Of a stretch of 64,000 bases of DNA, positions 25,476-36,546 are shown one piece after another. The stretch is from Faecalibacterium langellae. Its GTDB lineage: Bacteria > Bacillota > Clostridia > Oscillospirales > Ruminococcaceae. How positions within the stretch are numbered: the first letter of the stretch is position 1; the number at the start of each line of letters is the position of its first letter. The translations under genes were made by a program, and so were the position numbers. Below the pieces are notes generated by a model. That model was not told where the DNA came from. It saw nothing but the letters and a program-made list of their open reading frames with translations, and did no database searches. The stretch lies in the NCBI RefSeq assembly GCF_002549775.1, contig NZ_NMTR01000021.1, positions 868,001-932,000 on the forward strand, given 5' to 3'.

Positions 25476-26881
25476 TTACAGCTTCCAGCCTTCGGCCTGC
25501 TTGCGGCCGCCCACAAAGGCGGCGTAGATGCCGGGCTGACCAATCAGCTGCTCATGGGTGCCCTGCTGGACGATGCGGCCGTGGTCGACCACCAGGATCT
25601 GGTCAGCGTGGCACACGGTCTTGAGCCGGTGCGCGATCATGATGATGGTCTTGTCGCGGGTCAGAGCTTCAATGGCCTTCTGCAGACGGTCCTCGTTCTC
25701 GGGGTCCACGTTGGCGGTGGCTTCATCCAGAATGACGATGGGTGCATCTTTCAGCATGGCGCGGGCAATGCTGATGCGCTGCTTTTCGCCGCCGGAGAGC
25801 CGTTTGCCGGCTTCGCCCGCCGGGGTGTCGTAGCCCTGCGGCAGCTTTGCAATGAACTCCTCGCACTGGGCGGCCCGGGCAGCGGTCTTCACCTGCTCAT
25901 CCGTGGCAGCGGGGTTGCCCAGGCGGATGTTTTCCAGCAGCGAGCAGTGGAACAGGTAGTTATCCTGCGTCACAAAGCTGACAAGGCCGGAAAGCTGGGC
26001 AAGCGGCATCTGGCGCACATCCACCCCGCCGATGGTGATGGAGCCTTGCGTCACATCCCAGAACCGGGCGATTAGCTTTGCCACAGTGGATTTGCCGCCG
26101 CCGGAGGGGCCCACCAGCGCCGTGAAGCTGCCCTGCGGCAGGGTCAGGTCGATGCCGTGCAGCACCTCCGGGCCGTCTGCCGAATAGGAAAAATGAACGT
26201 TTTTCAGCTCCACACCGGTGCCCTGCAAAGCGGCAGGCTGGGCCGGTTCCGGCAGGGCGGGCATTTCGAGGAACGCTTCCAGGCTTTCCACGGTGGCTTT
26301 CACCTGCCGCATGTTCTCGGAGAACACTTCCAGCTTGGCCAGCGACCCCACCATGGACATGGACAGCATCACGGCCAGCGCCGCCAGCGCCAGCCGCCAG
26401 TCGATGGCAAACAGCGCAATAAAGCTGACGATGGGCAGCACGATGTGGCCCGCGCCTTCCGGGATCATGTGGGCCAGCGGCGGCTCGATGTTCTCGATCT
26501 TGTCCACGAGAATGCTCTTGATCTCGCCGATGGAGTGCTTTTGCACCTCGCCCAGCGGTGCATGGAGAAAACGCTCCACCAGCCGCAAGCGCAGCCCCTC
26601 CAGAATATTGTAGGCCGCGTGGTGAGAGATGCCGGTGGAAAGGGTGAAGCACAGCACCTTGCCCGCATACGCTGCCAGCGACCACGCGCACCAGCTGATG
26701 ACGGCAGCCTTCGCGGCCGTGCCCGCAGCGAACAGACAGATGACCCGGTACATGCAGAAAAACGGCACCAGCCCCAGAAGGATGCTGACGACTGACAGCA
26801 CAACGGACAGTCCCAGCTCCCCTTTTGCATTTTTTGCGTAGGCGAACAGGGCGCTCATCCAGCTCGACTTTTTTGTTTCAT
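25476..26881 (-). pseudogene. ABC exporter half-transporter, N-terminal frame break and internal deletion
   Basis: The ATPase domain is intact: VGPSGGGKST, FVTQDNYLFHCSL, LSGGEKQRISIARAML and VILDEATANVDP. The membrane domain is short. After LAALAVMLS it jumps to MSMVGSLAKLEVFSENM, so I estimate about 100 residues and two or more helices missing compared with the usual 570-600. The best start is ATG at 26881, seven bases after GGGAGG, but it reads MKQKSRAG and stops at a TGA that overlaps the in-frame ATG at 26858. One more A in the A6 tract would give MKQKKSSWMSALF. The intact frame could be translated from 26858 by coupling (460 residues). The partner half-transporter of such exporters is absent. 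A GTTAG-type dyad lies upstream. Classing it as a pseudogene is a judgement. Confidence 0.65.
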
Positions 26882-26931
26882 GAGGTTTCCTCCCGATGTA
26901 TTTCGTTCCGTCCGGCTTTTCGCTCAAAAAG

Positions 26932-26947
26932 ATTAGTTTGCACTAAC
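26932..26947. promoter_or_regulatory. ATTAG-N6-CTAAC dyad upstream of the ABC gene
   Basis: ATTAG TTTGCA CTAAC, flanked by AAAG and TTT so that the palindrome extends outward. It is the third such site in the window and lies downstream of the probable -10 box, in the leader. Confidence 0.45.
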
Positions 26948-26982
26948 TTTATTAGCCCGAAAAAAGCCTTTCGGCCGCTTTT

Positions 26983-27011
26983 ATTATACCGGGCCCCTCC
27001 TTCTTTTTCCA
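26983..27011 (-). promoter_or_regulatory. Promoter for the ABC gene
   Basis: On the minus strand TGGAAA (27006-27011), 17 bases, a perfect TATAAT (26983-26988). Confidence 0.5.
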
Positions 27012-27071
27012 GCCCGGAACGGTCCATTCTGCTCCAATTGGTTTTCAAGTTTTGGCCGCCGGGCACACAGC

Positions 27072-27110
27072 AAAAAACACCCTCTCTGCCGGGTGCGCAG
27101 AGAAGGTGTA
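27072..27110 (-). terminator. Terminator of the trp operon
   Basis: On the minus strand ACACC-TTCTCTGC pairs with GCAGAGA-GGGTGT and is followed by TTTTTTGC. Confidence 0.8.
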
Positions 27111-27144
27111 CAGTTTTCTATTTCTTCAAAAAAGCAGAAGCGGT

Positions 27145-27910
27145 TTATGCGCGGATGGCGTCCTTCATGCTTTTCACATAGGCACCAATGTGTTCCGGGG
27201 CGTCGGTGCCGTACTGTTCCAGCAGCTTGATGATGGCCGAACCCACGATGGCACCATCGGCGATGCCGGCCATCGTGGTGGCCTGCTCCGGGGTGGAGAT
27301 GCCAAAACCGATGGCGCAGGGCGTTTTGGTATTCTCCCGCACCACCTTCACGATGGACGCAAGGTCGGTTTTGATCTCGCTGCGGGTGCCGGTGACACCC
27401 AGACTGGACACGATGTACAAAAAGCCCTCGGCCTCTTTGGCGATCATGGCAATGCGGTTTTCGGAGGTGGGCGCGATCATCGAGATGAGGTCTACGCCAT
27501 ATTTGCGGCAGATGGGCAGAAATTCGTCCTTTTCCTCATAGGGCAGGTCGGGCAAAATCAGGCCGTCGATGCCGATCTCTGCACAGGTGGAGATGAACTT
27601 CTCGGCCCCGTAGGAGAACACCACGTTTGCGTAGGTCATGAACACCATGGGGATGGTCACATCCCTGCGCACCTCGCGGACGAAATCGAATACCTTATCG
27701 GTAGTGGTGCCTGCCTTCAGCGCCCGGATGTTCGCGCCCTGAATGACCGGGCCCTCGGCGGTGGGGTCGGAGAAGGGGATGCCCAGCTCAATGAGGTCGG
27801 CACCGTTTGCCGCCATGGCACGGACGGCTGCGGCGGTGGTGGCCAGATCGGGGTCACCGCAGGTGATGAACGGGATAAATGCCTTGCCACCAGCAAAGGC
27901 CTTTGCAATG

Positions 27911-27918
<8 letters not shown>
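27145..27918 (-). CDS. trpA: Tryptophan synthase alpha chain
   Basis: TrpA cleaves indole-glycerol phosphate to indole and glyceraldehyde 3-phosphate and channels indole to TrpB. The 257-residue TIM barrel shows [11 protein letters not shown], the catalytic-glutamate block [19 protein letters not shown], a second catalytic aspartate in [13 protein letters not shown], and [10 protein letters not shown]. The ATG at 27918 overlaps the trpB end by eight bases, with GGGAGG inside trpB, so translation is coupled. It is the last gene of the operon. Confidence 0.96.
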
Positions 27919-29101
<1,183 letters not shown>

Positions 29102-29119
29102 GGCGTTTCATTCCTTTCG

Positions 29120-29728
29120 TCATTTGTCGTTTTTTCGCACGGCGGCCACGAATGCCGCCATTTTTGCGGGGTCCTTCTTCCCTGCCGTTTCAATGCCGGA
29201 GCTCACGTCCACCGCATAAGGGTGAAACCGCTTTACGGCGTTCCCTACGGTGTCCGGGCCAAGCCCTCCGGCAAGGAAATAAAGGCGGCTGAATTTGTCC
29301 AAAACGGTCCAGTCAAAAGCCGTGCCGGTTCCGCCTGCGCCGGAGTCCAGCAGAATGAGGTCTGCCGGGCTTTTTTGAGCATTTGCAAGGCTTGCGACAT
29401 CCGTCACACGGAAGGCCTGAATCAGCGGTTTGTTTGTCAATTTTCGCAGGCATTGGATGTAGGTTTCGTCCTCCTGCCCGTGGAGCTGGGCGAGGTCGAG
29501 GATTCCATCATTCAGCAGGCCCGCCACCGTTTCTGGCGCTTCGTTCACGAACACGCCCACAGCCTGAATTTGGGGTGAAAGCTGGGCTTTCAATGCAGCC
29601 GCCATTTCCCGGGAAACCGCCCGTTTGCTCTTGGCCGCAAACACAAAGCCGATGTATTCCGGCTGCAGCGCATTTGCCGCCGCGATATCCTCCGGGCGGG
29701 TCAGGCCGCACAGTTTGATCCTGGTCAT
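29120..29728 (-). CDS. trpF: Phosphoribosylanthranilate isomerase
   Basis: TrpF performs the Amadori rearrangement of phosphoribosylanthranilate. The 202-residue barrel starts with IKLCGLTRPEDI, which holds the catalytic cysteine, has QLHGQED near residue 80, the catalytic aspartate region LILLDSGAGGTGTAFDW and ends with the phosphate site YAVDVSSGIE. Its ATG is one base after the trpC stop. Confidence 0.95.
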   Translation of the reverse strand: MTRIKLCGLTRPEDIAAANALQPEYIGFVFAAKSKRAVSREMAAALKAQLSPQIQAVGVFVNEAPETVAGLLNDGILDLAQLHGQEDETYIQCLRKLTNKPLIQAFRVTDVASLANAQKSPADLILLDSGAGGTGTAFDWTVLDKFSRLYFLAGGLGPDTVGNAVKRFHPYAVDVSSGIETAGKKDPAKMAAFVAAVRKNDK

Positions 29729-29729
29729 C

Positions 29730-30512
29730 TTACAACAGCCCTTTCAATTCCTGCAGCTTCGCGGTCTTGTCCGGGGCCCGCATGAGCGTCTCACCAATGA
29801 GCACCGCGTCCGCGCCGATGGCAGCCAGCTGGGCCACATCCTCGGCGGTCTTCACGCCGCTTTCCGAGACAAAGAGCACATCCTTCGGGATGCGGGCGCG
29901 CAGGCGGCGGCTGTTGGCCGTGTCCACCGTGAAGTCCTTCAGGTTGCGGTTGTTCACACCGAGGATGCGCGCCCCGGCTTTGAGCGCCCGTTCCACTTCG
30001 GCATCGTCGTGGGCCTCTACCAGTGCGGAAAGGCCCAGTGTGTCGCAGATGGCGAGGTATTCCTTGAGCTGCGCATCATCGAGGATCGCACAAATGAGCA
30101 GCACCGCCGAAGCGCCCAGAAGCTTTGCTTCATAGATCATGTATTCATCCACCGTGAAGTCCTTGCGCAGGCAGGGCGTGGAGACGGCGGATGCAATTTC
30201 TTTTAAATAGGTGTCGCTGCCGAGGAACCACTTCGGTTCGGTCAGCACCGAAATGGCGTCCGCCCCGGCGGCCTGGTACTCCTTCGCAATTTGCAGGTAC
30301 GGAAAATCCGGTGCGATCAGCCCCTTGGAGGGCGACGCCTTTTTGCACTCGCAGATGAAGGCAAGGCCCGGCTTTGCCAGCGCTTTTTCGAAGCGGAAGC
30401 CGCCCATCGGCAGGGCCAGCGCCTGCCGTTTCACTTCGGCGGGCGGCAATTGCTGCTTTGCCGTTTCCACCCGCTGCCGGGCGTGTGCGGCCAGCTGGTC
30501 TAAGATGTTCAT
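29730..30512 (-). CDS. trpC: Indole-3-glycerol-phosphate synthase
   Basis: TrpC closes the indole ring. The 260-residue barrel has [13 protein letters not shown] with the catalytic lysine, [51 protein letters not shown] and FVSESGVKT, all in the usual order. The gene overlaps trpD by four bases (ATGA), so it is translated by coupling. Confidence 0.97.
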   Translation of the reverse strand: MNILDQLAAHARQRVETAKQQLPPAEVKRQALALPMGGFRFEKALAKPGLAFICECKKASPSKGLIAPDFPYLQIAKEYQAAGADAISVLTEPKWFLGSDTYLKEIASAVSTPCLRKDFTVDEYMIYEAKLLGASAVLLICAILDDAQLKEYLAICDTLGLSALVEAHDDAEVERALKAGARILGVNNRNLKDFTVDTANSRRLRARIPKDVLFVSESGVKTAEDVAQLAAIGADAVLIGETLMRAPDKTAKLQELKGLL

Positions 30513-31540
30513 GCGGTCTCCTCCGGGCGGTTGCTCACCTCAATGAACTTTTCCAGCACAGCGGCGGCCTTGCCGCTGTCGATGAGCTGAGCGGCCAGTG
30601 CAATGCCATCGGCCATGGTGTCGGCCTTGCCGCCGATGTAGAGGGATGCACCCGCGTTCAGCAGAACGGCATCCCGCTTCGGGTCCTTCTCGCCTGCCAG
30701 AATGGCACGGGTGATGGCGGCATTCTCCGCCGGGGCACCGCCCACGAGGTCGGCTTTTTCGCAGCGTGCAAGGCCGAACTGCTCCGGCGTGATGGTGTAG
30801 CACTTGTACCAGCCGTCTTTGATCTCGCAGACTTTGGTGGGCGCGCTGAGGGAAATTTCGTCCAGCTTATCCTTGCCGTAGACCACCATACCGCGCTTGA
30901 CGCCCAGGCTGATGAGCACCTGTGCCAGCGGCTCCACAAGGTATTCATCGTAGACGCCCAGCAGCTGCATGGCGGGCGAGCCGGGGTTCGTCAGCGGTCC
31001 AAGGATGTTGAACACGGTGCGGAAGCCCAGCTCCTTGCGGATGGGACCGACGTACTTCATGGAGGTGTGGTACTTCTGGGCGAAGAAGAAGCAGATGCCC
31101 ACTTCGTTCAGCAACTCCACACAGCGGGCGGGGCTTTGCTGGATATTCACGCCCAGCGCTTCCAGACAGTCGGCGGTACCGCACTGGGAAGAAGCCGCCC
31201 GGTTGCCGTGCTTTGCCACCTTCATGCCGCCTGCCGCCGCCACCAGCGCCGATGTGGTGGAGATGTTGAAGCTGTGAGCATTGTCGCCGCCGGTGCCCAC
31301 GATTTCAAAGATGTCCATGCCCGTGTCCACCTTGGTGGCGTGGTCGCGCATGGCGGCGGCGCAGCCTGCGATCTCATCTGTGGTCTCAGCCTTGGCGCTC
31401 TTGGTGGAAAGCGCTGCCAGAAAAGCTGCATTCTGGGTGGGTGTGGTCTCGCCGCTCATGATCTCGTTCATCACGGCATAGGCTTCGTCGTAGGTCAGAT
31501 CCTGCTTATTGACGATCTTTACAATGGCTTCCTTGATCAT
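30509..31540 (-). CDS. trpD: Anthranilate phosphoribosyltransferase
   Basis: TrpD attaches phosphoribose to anthranilate. The 343-residue protein has the PRPP-binding [35 protein letters not shown] and the metal-site region near [11 protein letters not shown]. It starts two bases after the trpG stop. TrpG and TrpD are separate proteins here, not fused as in enteric bacteria. Confidence 0.96.
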   Translation of the reverse strand: MIKEAIVKIVNKQDLTYDEAYAVMNEIMSGETTPTQNAAFLAALSTKSAKAETTDEIAGCAAAMRDHATKVDTGMDIFEIVGTGGDNAHSFNISTTSALVAAAGGMKVAKHGNRAASSQCGTADCLEALGVNIQQSPARCVELLNEVGICFFFAQKYHTSMKYVGPIRKELGFRTVFNILGPLTNPGSPAMQLLGVYDEYLVEPLAQVLISLGVKRGMVVYGKDKLDEISLSAPTKVCEIKDGWYKCYTITPEQFGLARCEKADLVGGAPAENAAITRAILAGEKDPKRDAVLLNAGASLYIGGKADTMADGIALAAQLIDSGKAAAVLEKFIEVSNRPEETA

Positions 31541-31542
31541 TT

Positions 31543-32109
31543 TTAACCCTCCATAAAATTCTTTAAAATCAGCCGACCCTGCGGGGTCAGGATGGATTCC
31601 GGGTGGAACTGCACCCCGTAGATGGGGTATTTCGTGTGCTGCACCGCCATCACCTCGCCGTCGGCGGTGCGGGCCGTGATTTTAAGTTCCGGCGGCAGGG
31701 TGGCGGGGTCTGCCGCCAGCGAGTGATACCGCGCCACCAGCAGCGGGGCTTCGCAGCCGCGGAACAGCGGGCACGCGGGGTCAAATTCCACCTCGGACTG
31801 CTTGCCGTGCATGAGCTGCTTTGCGTAGGTGACCGTAGCCCCAAAGGCCGCGCAGATAGCCTGATGCCCAAGGCAGACGCCCAGCGTGGGAATCTCTTTG
31901 CCCAGTGTGTGGGCAGCTTCCAGCGTGATGCCCGCATCCTCCGGTCTGCCGGGCCCCGGCGAAAGGATGATGTGCGCCGGGTGCAAAGCGCGGATCTCGT
32001 CCAAGGTCAGCTCATCGTTGCGGATGACCCGGATGCCGGGGTCCAGCTCGCCCACCAACTGGTAGAGGTTATAGGAAAAGCTGTCGTAGTTGTCGATCAG
32101 CAGCGTCAT
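31543..32109 (-). CDS. trpG: Anthranilate synthase glutamine amidotransferase subunit
   Basis: TrpG supplies ammonia from glutamine to TrpE. The 188-residue class I amidotransferase starts [13 protein letters not shown], has [13 protein letters not shown], the nucleophile GVCLGHQAI and the His-Glu pair in GVQFHPESI. The ATG at 32109 overlaps the trpE stop by four bases. Related PabA proteins serve folate synthesis, and a shared TrpG/PabA role is possible. Confidence 0.96.
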   Translation of the reverse strand: MTLLIDNYDSFSYNLYQLVGELDPGIRVIRNDELTLDEIRALHPAHIILSPGPGRPEDAGITLEAAHTLGKEIPTLGVCLGHQAICAAFGATVTYAKQLMHGKQSEVEFDPACPLFRGCEAPLLVARYHSLAADPATLPPELKITARTADGEVMAVQHTKYPIYGVQFHPESILTPQGRLILKNFMEG

Positions 32110-33578
32110 ACCCCTTCCTCCTGTGCCTGACGGAGTGCGCTGACCACGGCCTGCGCCTTGTTGATGCACTCCTGATATTCCTTCTCGGGCACCGAGTCCG
32201 CCACGATGCCGGCACCACTGCGGACGAACACCTGTCCGTTTTTCTTGTAGGCGATGCGGATGGCGATGCAGGTGTCCATGTTGCCAGTGAAGTCGATGTA
32301 GCCAATGGCCCCGCCGTAGATGCCGCGCTTGTTGTTTTCCAGTTCTCCGATCAGCTGGCAGGCGCGTATTTTGGGTGCACCGGAAAGAGTGCCTGCCGGA
32401 AGCACTGCTTCGATGGCGTCCAGTGCATCGCATTCCGACCGCAGCTGACCGCGCACGGTGGAGCCGATGTGCATCACATGGGAATACCGCTCGATGGAGT
32501 GCAGCTTTTCCACCTCCACGGTGCCGAAGCGGCTCACCTTGCCCAGATCGTTGCGACCAAGGTCTACCAGCATATTGTGCTCTGCCAGTTCCTTTTCGTC
32601 CGCCAGCAGCTCCGCTTCCAGCGCCTTGTCCTCCGTGTCGGTCCTGCCGCGGGGGCGGGTGCCTGCCAGCGGGAAGGTGTGCGGCACGCCGTCCTCCAGT
32701 TTGACCAGCGTTTCCGGCGAAGCACCGGCCACTTCCACGTCCGTGCCGGAAAAATAGAACATGTACGGCGAAGGATTGATGGTGCGCAGCATCCGGTAGG
32801 CACCCAGCAGGCTGCCCTCGAAGGGTGCCGCCAGCCGGTTGGAAAGCACGATCTGAAATATTTCACCCTCATGGATGGCGTGCTTTGCCTTTTCCACCAT
32901 TGCGCAGTAGGCATCTTTGTCAAACAGGGGCTTTGCTTCGCCCAGCAGCCTGCCCGCCGGTTCCTGCTTCGGGGTGCCGGTCTGCAGCAGCTGTGCCAGC
33001 TGGTTCAGCCGCAGGATGGCTTTGTTGTAGTTCGTTTCCAGTGCGTCCCGCTGCAGCGGCATATTTACGATCAGCACGATCTTCTGCCGCAGGTTGTCGA
33101 AGGCAATGACCTGGTCGAACAGCATCAGGTCCACGTCCTTGAAGTTCTCGGTGTCCTGCGCGTTTGTGCGGGCTTTGGGTTCGCTGTAGCCGAGGTAATC
33201 GTAGGAGAAATATCCCACAAGGCCCCCGGTGAAGGGCGGCAGATAGGCGAAGCGCGGGCTCTTGTACTGCGCCAGAATTTCCCGCAGCGTCTGCGAGGGG
33301 TTCTGCGTTGCAAAGGTGAGCTCTCCGGCTTTCATCCGGCCATTCTGGCAGGTGATCTCCATTTTGGGGTCAAGGCCCAGGAAGGTGTAGCGTCCCCACT
33401 TTTCGCTGGGCTGGGCGCTTTCCAGCAGGTAGCAGTGAGTGGAGACGTTCTTCAGAATTTTCAGCGCTTCAATGGGCGTGCAGATGTCTGCCAGAATCTC
33501 GCAGCTGACCGGCAGCACATCATACCCGCCTGCCAATGCAATGGTTTTTACTTCGTCCAGTGTGGGCCGTATCTTCAT
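32106..33578 (-). CDS. trpE: Anthranilate synthase component I
   Basis: TrpE makes anthranilate from chorismate, the committed step. The 490-residue protein has the feedback-site region LLESAQPSEKWGRYTFLG near residue 50, the chorismate-binding SPYMFYF, PLAGTRPRG, the catalytic MLVDLGRNDLG, VLPAGTLSGAPK and the C-terminal RSGAGIVADS. GGGAGGG lies six bases before the ATG at 33578. The LLES type element suggests tryptophan feedback inhibition. Expression is controlled by the T-box upstream. Confidence 0.97.
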   Translation of the reverse strand: MKIRPTLDEVKTIALAGGYDVLPVSCEILADICTPIEALKILKNVSTHCYLLESAQPSEKWGRYTFLGLDPKMEITCQNGRMKAGELTFATQNPSQTLREILAQYKSPRFAYLPPFTGGLVGYFSYDYLGYSEPKARTNAQDTENFKDVDLMLFDQVIAFDNLRQKIVLIVNMPLQRDALETNYNKAILRLNQLAQLLQTGTPKQEPAGRLLGEAKPLFDKDAYCAMVEKAKHAIHEGEIFQIVLSNRLAAPFEGSLLGAYRMLRTINPSPYMFYFSGTDVEVAGASPETLVKLEDGVPHTFPLAGTRPRGRTDTEDKALEAELLADEKELAEHNMLVDLGRNDLGKVSRFGTVEVEKLHSIERYSHVMHIGSTVRGQLRSECDALDAIEAVLPAGTLSGAPKIRACQLIGELENNKRGIYGGAIGYIDFTGNMDTCIAIRIAYKKNGQVFVRSGAGIVADSVPEKEYQECINKAQAVVSALRQAQEEGV

Positions 33579-33635
33579 GGCTTTTCCCTCCCGGTAAAAC
33601 AAAAACTCCCCCGGCTCGTTCTGCCGAAGGAGGAA

Positions 33636-33975
33636 AAGAAAAACGCCCCAGGCAGAAGAAACCTTCTTCTGTCCGGGACGAATAAAGTTAAAACAATATC
33701 CGCGGTGCCACCCTGACTTCATGGGCATGACCCCATGCACTTGACGAGATGCCAACACATCCCCGGCAACTGACGTATGCCCCCACGTTGCAGAATACTG
33801 TGCGGTGAAAGCACCGCAGTTCCCTGCACCCTCAGCGGTCCATTTCGGGAAAAAGTGACGCAAAGTCACACTTTCCTTGACGAACTGTTTCCGGTCTGCT
33901 TCTCAGCTGCGCAGGCTCTCTGTACAGGCATGGTTCGCCGTTATCTCCGCTTCAACGGTTTAGTGTATTAAATTT
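33636..33975 (-). promoter_or_regulatory. T-box leader, tryptophan-responsive
   Basis: The antiterminator motif AGGGTGGCACCGCGG lies at 33700-33714 (minus strand). A terminator follows at 33636-33679, with a GGACAGAAGAAGG/CTTCTGCC-type stem and GTTTTTCTTTT. The probable specifier is TGG at 33840-33842, in GAAATGGACC on the 3-prime side of stem I, matching tRNA-Trp and the trp genes downstream. Uncharged tRNA-Trp would allow read-through into trpE. Confidence 0.92.
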
Positions 33976-33980
33976 GGCTA

Positions 33981-34009
33981 TATTAAACCACGAAATTTTC
34001 GTTTGTCAA
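33981..34009 (-). promoter_or_regulatory. Promoter of the trp operon
   Basis: On the minus strand a perfect TTGACA (34004-34009), 17 bases, TTAATA (33981-33986). Confidence 0.7.
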
Positions 34010-34056
34010 TACCCTGCCGCGAAATTTTTCAAATTCAACCCATGTTCACGGTAGGT

Positions 34057-34689
34057 TCAGTGTTTCCGGCGGCGGTTCGAGCTGGTAAACCTGACCGCCT
34101 TGGCCGGTTTGCGGCGGCTGTGCAGGGCGCTGTAATAGCCGAATGCCGTGCCGCAAAGGCCGCCCACGATGTGCATGAAGTTTGCCACATTGTCGTGCAC
34201 AAAAATGATGTCATACACCTGCTGGCCGAAGTACAGCGCCGCCACCAGCAGCATGGTGACCGGGATGCCGCCGGAGAATCCCGCCAGCGACGACAGCATG
34301 ATGAGCATGAACACGATGCCGGACGCGCCCAGCAGCCCCGAGCGCGGGAACTGCACACACTGCAGCACGCCGGTGACCAGCGCCGTGAGCACCATGCCGC
34401 ACAAAAGTGGCTTGCTGCCGTACTTTTCTTCCATAGGCGGGCCGATGACCAGAAGCAGCAGCATGTTGTTCAGAAAGTGGTCCCAGTTGGCATGGCCCAG
34501 CACATGGCCGAACAGCCGGATATAAAACAGCGGGTCTTTGAGGGACGAGCGGTAGACGCAGAACAGGTGCATGGTGGTCCAGCCGCCAGTCCACCGGTCG
34601 AGGAACAGCACCAGAAGTGACAGCAGGAAAAAGGTGAGGATGACCGGGGAGTTGTATTGCAGTTCCAGTTTGAGTTTTACTTTTTTCAT
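34057..34689 (-). CDS. Rhomboid family intramembrane serine protease
   Basis: Rhomboids cut membrane proteins within the bilayer. The 210-residue protein has about six hydrophobic helices, a HVLGHANWDHFLNNM segment with the conserved His/Asn loop, the catalytic serine in LLGASGIVF (GxSG) and the catalytic histidine in NFMHIVGGLCG. The C-terminus is a basic tail. It overlaps the CYTH gene by four bases (ATGA), so the two are co-translated, which does not reveal a substrate. Confidence 0.88.
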   Translation of the reverse strand: MKKVKLKLELQYNSPVILTFFLLSLLVLFLDRWTGGWTTMHLFCVYRSSLKDPLFYIRLFGHVLGHANWDHFLNNMLLLLVIGPPMEEKYGSKPLLCGMVLTALVTGVLQCVQFPRSGLLGASGIVFMLIMLSSLAGFSGGIPVTMLLVAALYFGQQVYDIIFVHDNVANFMHIVGGLCGTAFGYYSALHSRRKPAKAVRFTSSNRRRKH

Positions 34690-35174
34690 CCTCTCGTCTC
34701 CACCCAGTATTCGCCCATACTCTGGCCGGGCTGGTTCGTCACTTCATCGTTGAGGTAGTCCCCAAGGCCGCAGCTGTCCGGCTGCCAGGCCAGCGCCGCT
34801 TCCACGGTGGGGTACTCCACCTCGGCATACCAGAACTCCGTCGGCTGCCCTTCGTCCACATGGTTCACTTCCAGCACCATGCCGTCCGGCAGCATGTAGC
34901 TGCGGCGCAGCTTCGGGATGAGGGGCTTGCCGATGATCTTGTGTTCCAGATCGTCAAACAGCGCTTTGTCGATGCTGCGCTCGATCTCCTCACGGGCAAG
35001 ACCGCCGCCGGACTTGAAGCAGAGGATATAGTCCGTTTTGCCGCCGGTGAGCGCTTCTTCCCGGATGCGCACGGTGGGCCGCACGCTGATATACCCCTGC
35101 CGCATGGCAAATTCTTCCTTCAGCGGCAAACCTTCCGGCCAGCCCTTCACCATCCATTTGCGTTCAATTTCCAT
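34686..35174 (-). CDS. CYTH domain protein (triphosphate tunnel type)
   Basis: A 162-residue protein starting with the signature EIERKW, followed by RQGYIS, VRIREEA, YILCFKSGGGLAREEIE and LEVNHVDEG...WYAEVEYP: the alternating acidic and basic strands of the tunnel fold that binds triphosphate groups with metals. Members are inorganic triphosphatases, thiamine triphosphatases or adenylate cyclases; a bacterial protein of this size is most often a tripolyphosphatase. The start at 35174 was chosen because EIERKW is normally at the very N-terminus and GAGGGAA lies upstream. Confidence 0.85.
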   Translation of the reverse strand: MEIERKWMVKGWPEGLPLKEEFAMRQGYISVRPTVRIREEALTGGKTDYILCFKSGGGLAREEIERSIDKALFDDLEHKIIGKPLIPKLRRSYMLPDGMVLEVNHVDEGQPTEFWYAEVEYPTVEAALAWQPDSCGLGDYLNDEVTNQPGQSMGEYWVETRG

Positions 35175-35298
35175 GATGCTTCCCTCTTTCGTGCGGAATT
35201 TTGGCATTTCTTATTTATAATACCATGATTTTATGCTATTATAAAGGGTAGATTTGCATTGAAGTATTTTCACTTTTCTACTTATATAAGGAGTATCC

Positions 35299-36528
35299 AT
35301 GAAAGCAGAACGCACTTACCCCATCTATACCGTCAACAAACACGCCGAGGGCCTGCTGGTAGGCGGCCACCCCTGGGTGTACGAGAACGACATCCTCGCT
35401 GCCCCGGAGACCGAACCCGAAAACGGCACGCTGGCCGATGTGGTCAGCACAAAAGGTTCCTACCTCGGCACCGGTTTCGTCTCGCTCAAGAGCAAAATTC
35501 GCGTGCGGCTGATCTCCCGCAACGCCAACGATACCTTTGACGCCGCCTTCTGGCGCCGTCGGGTGGAATATGCATGGAACTACCGCAAAACTGTGCTGGA
35601 ACCCGCCGACCTTTCCGCCTGCCGCGTCATTTTTGGCGAAGCAGACCAGTTCCCGGGCCTGACCGTGGACCGGTTCAGCAATATCCTCGTCACCCAGACG
35701 TTGAGCGTGGGCATGGAAAAGTTAAAACCCGTGCTGTTCCCTATTCTGGCGGATGTGCTGCGCGCTGACGGTCAGACCATTGACGGCATCTACGAGCGCA
35801 ACGACGAAGCCCTGCGCGCCAAGGAAGGGCTGGAACAGAACAAGGGCTGGTTTGAGCTGCCCGGTGAGACTCATCCGGCAAGCACCCAGACCGAAATTTG
35901 CGAAAATGGCGTCTACTACCATGTGGATTTTGAGAACGGCCAAAAGACCGGTTTCTTCCTGGACCAGAAGTATAACCGCCGGGCCGTGGCACGCATTGCC
36001 GCCGGGCACACCGTGCTGGACTGCTTTACCCATACCGGCAGCTTTGCGCTGAATGCCGCCAAGGGCGGTGCTGCCCGCGTGACCGCCGCCGACATCAGCG
36101 CCGAGGCCATTGCCATGGCCCAGCGCAATGCCCAGCGCAACGGTCTGACCAATATGGACTTTCTCTGTGAGGACACCTTTGAGCTGCTGCCCCGCCTGGA
36201 GAAAGAGGGGCACCCCTACGACTTCATCATCCTCGACCCGCCGGCCTTCACCAAGGCGCGCCGCACCGTGGAGAACGCCATGCGCGGCTACAAGGAGATC
36301 AACTACCGCGCCATGAAGCTGCTGCCCCGCGGCGGATATCTGGCCACGGCCAGCTGCTCCCACTTTGCCACCGAGGAGCTGTTCATCAAGATGCTGCGGG
36401 CCGCTGCAAAGGATGCACACCGCCAGCTGCGGCAGATCGAAGTGAAGCAGCAGGCACCGGACCACCCCATCCTGTGGGGCGTGCCGGAGACGAATTATCT
36501 AAAGTTCTTCCTCTTTCAGGTTATTTGA
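35299..36528 (+). CDS. 23S rRNA cytosine-5 methyltransferase, RlmI-like
   Basis: A 409-residue SAM-dependent methyltransferase. The N-terminal 90 residues form a PUA-like RNA-binding domain (HAEGLLVGGHPWVYENDI). An EEHEE-type domain with FPGLTVDRFSN follows, then the Rossmann methyltransferase: GQKTGFFLDQKYNR, SAM site LDCFTHTGSFALNAAKGGA, and the catalytic region FIILDPPAF and ASCSHFA, where the cysteine is the likely nucleophile. AAGGAG lies five bases before the ATG. It is transcribed alone; the exact modified base is inferred from the family. Confidence 0.88.
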   Translation: MKAERTYPIYTVNKHAEGLLVGGHPWVYENDILAAPETEPENGTLADVVSTKGSYLGTGFVSLKSKIRVRLISRNANDTFDAAFWRRRVEYAWNYRKTVLEPADLSACRVIFGEADQFPGLTVDRFSNILVTQTLSVGMEKLKPVLFPILADVLRADGQTIDGIYERNDEALRAKEGLEQNKGWFELPGETHPASTQTEICENGVYYHVDFENGQKTGFFLDQKYNRRAVARIAAGHTVLDCFTHTGSFALNAAKGGAARVTAADISAEAIAMAQRNAQRNGLTNMDFLCEDTFELLPRLEKEGHPYDFIILDPPAFTKARRTVENAMRGYKEINYRAMKLLPRGGYLATASCSHFATEELFIKMLRAAAKDAHRQLRQIEVKQQAPDHPILWGVPETNYLKFFLFQVI

Positions 36529-36546
36529 CGACGATTTAAAAATTGC

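Noticed and set aside
26859-26927. TTG start at 26927 for the ABC gene
   Set aside because: No ribosome site precedes it, and the added N-terminus has no family resemblance; the ATG at 26881 or 26858 is better supported.
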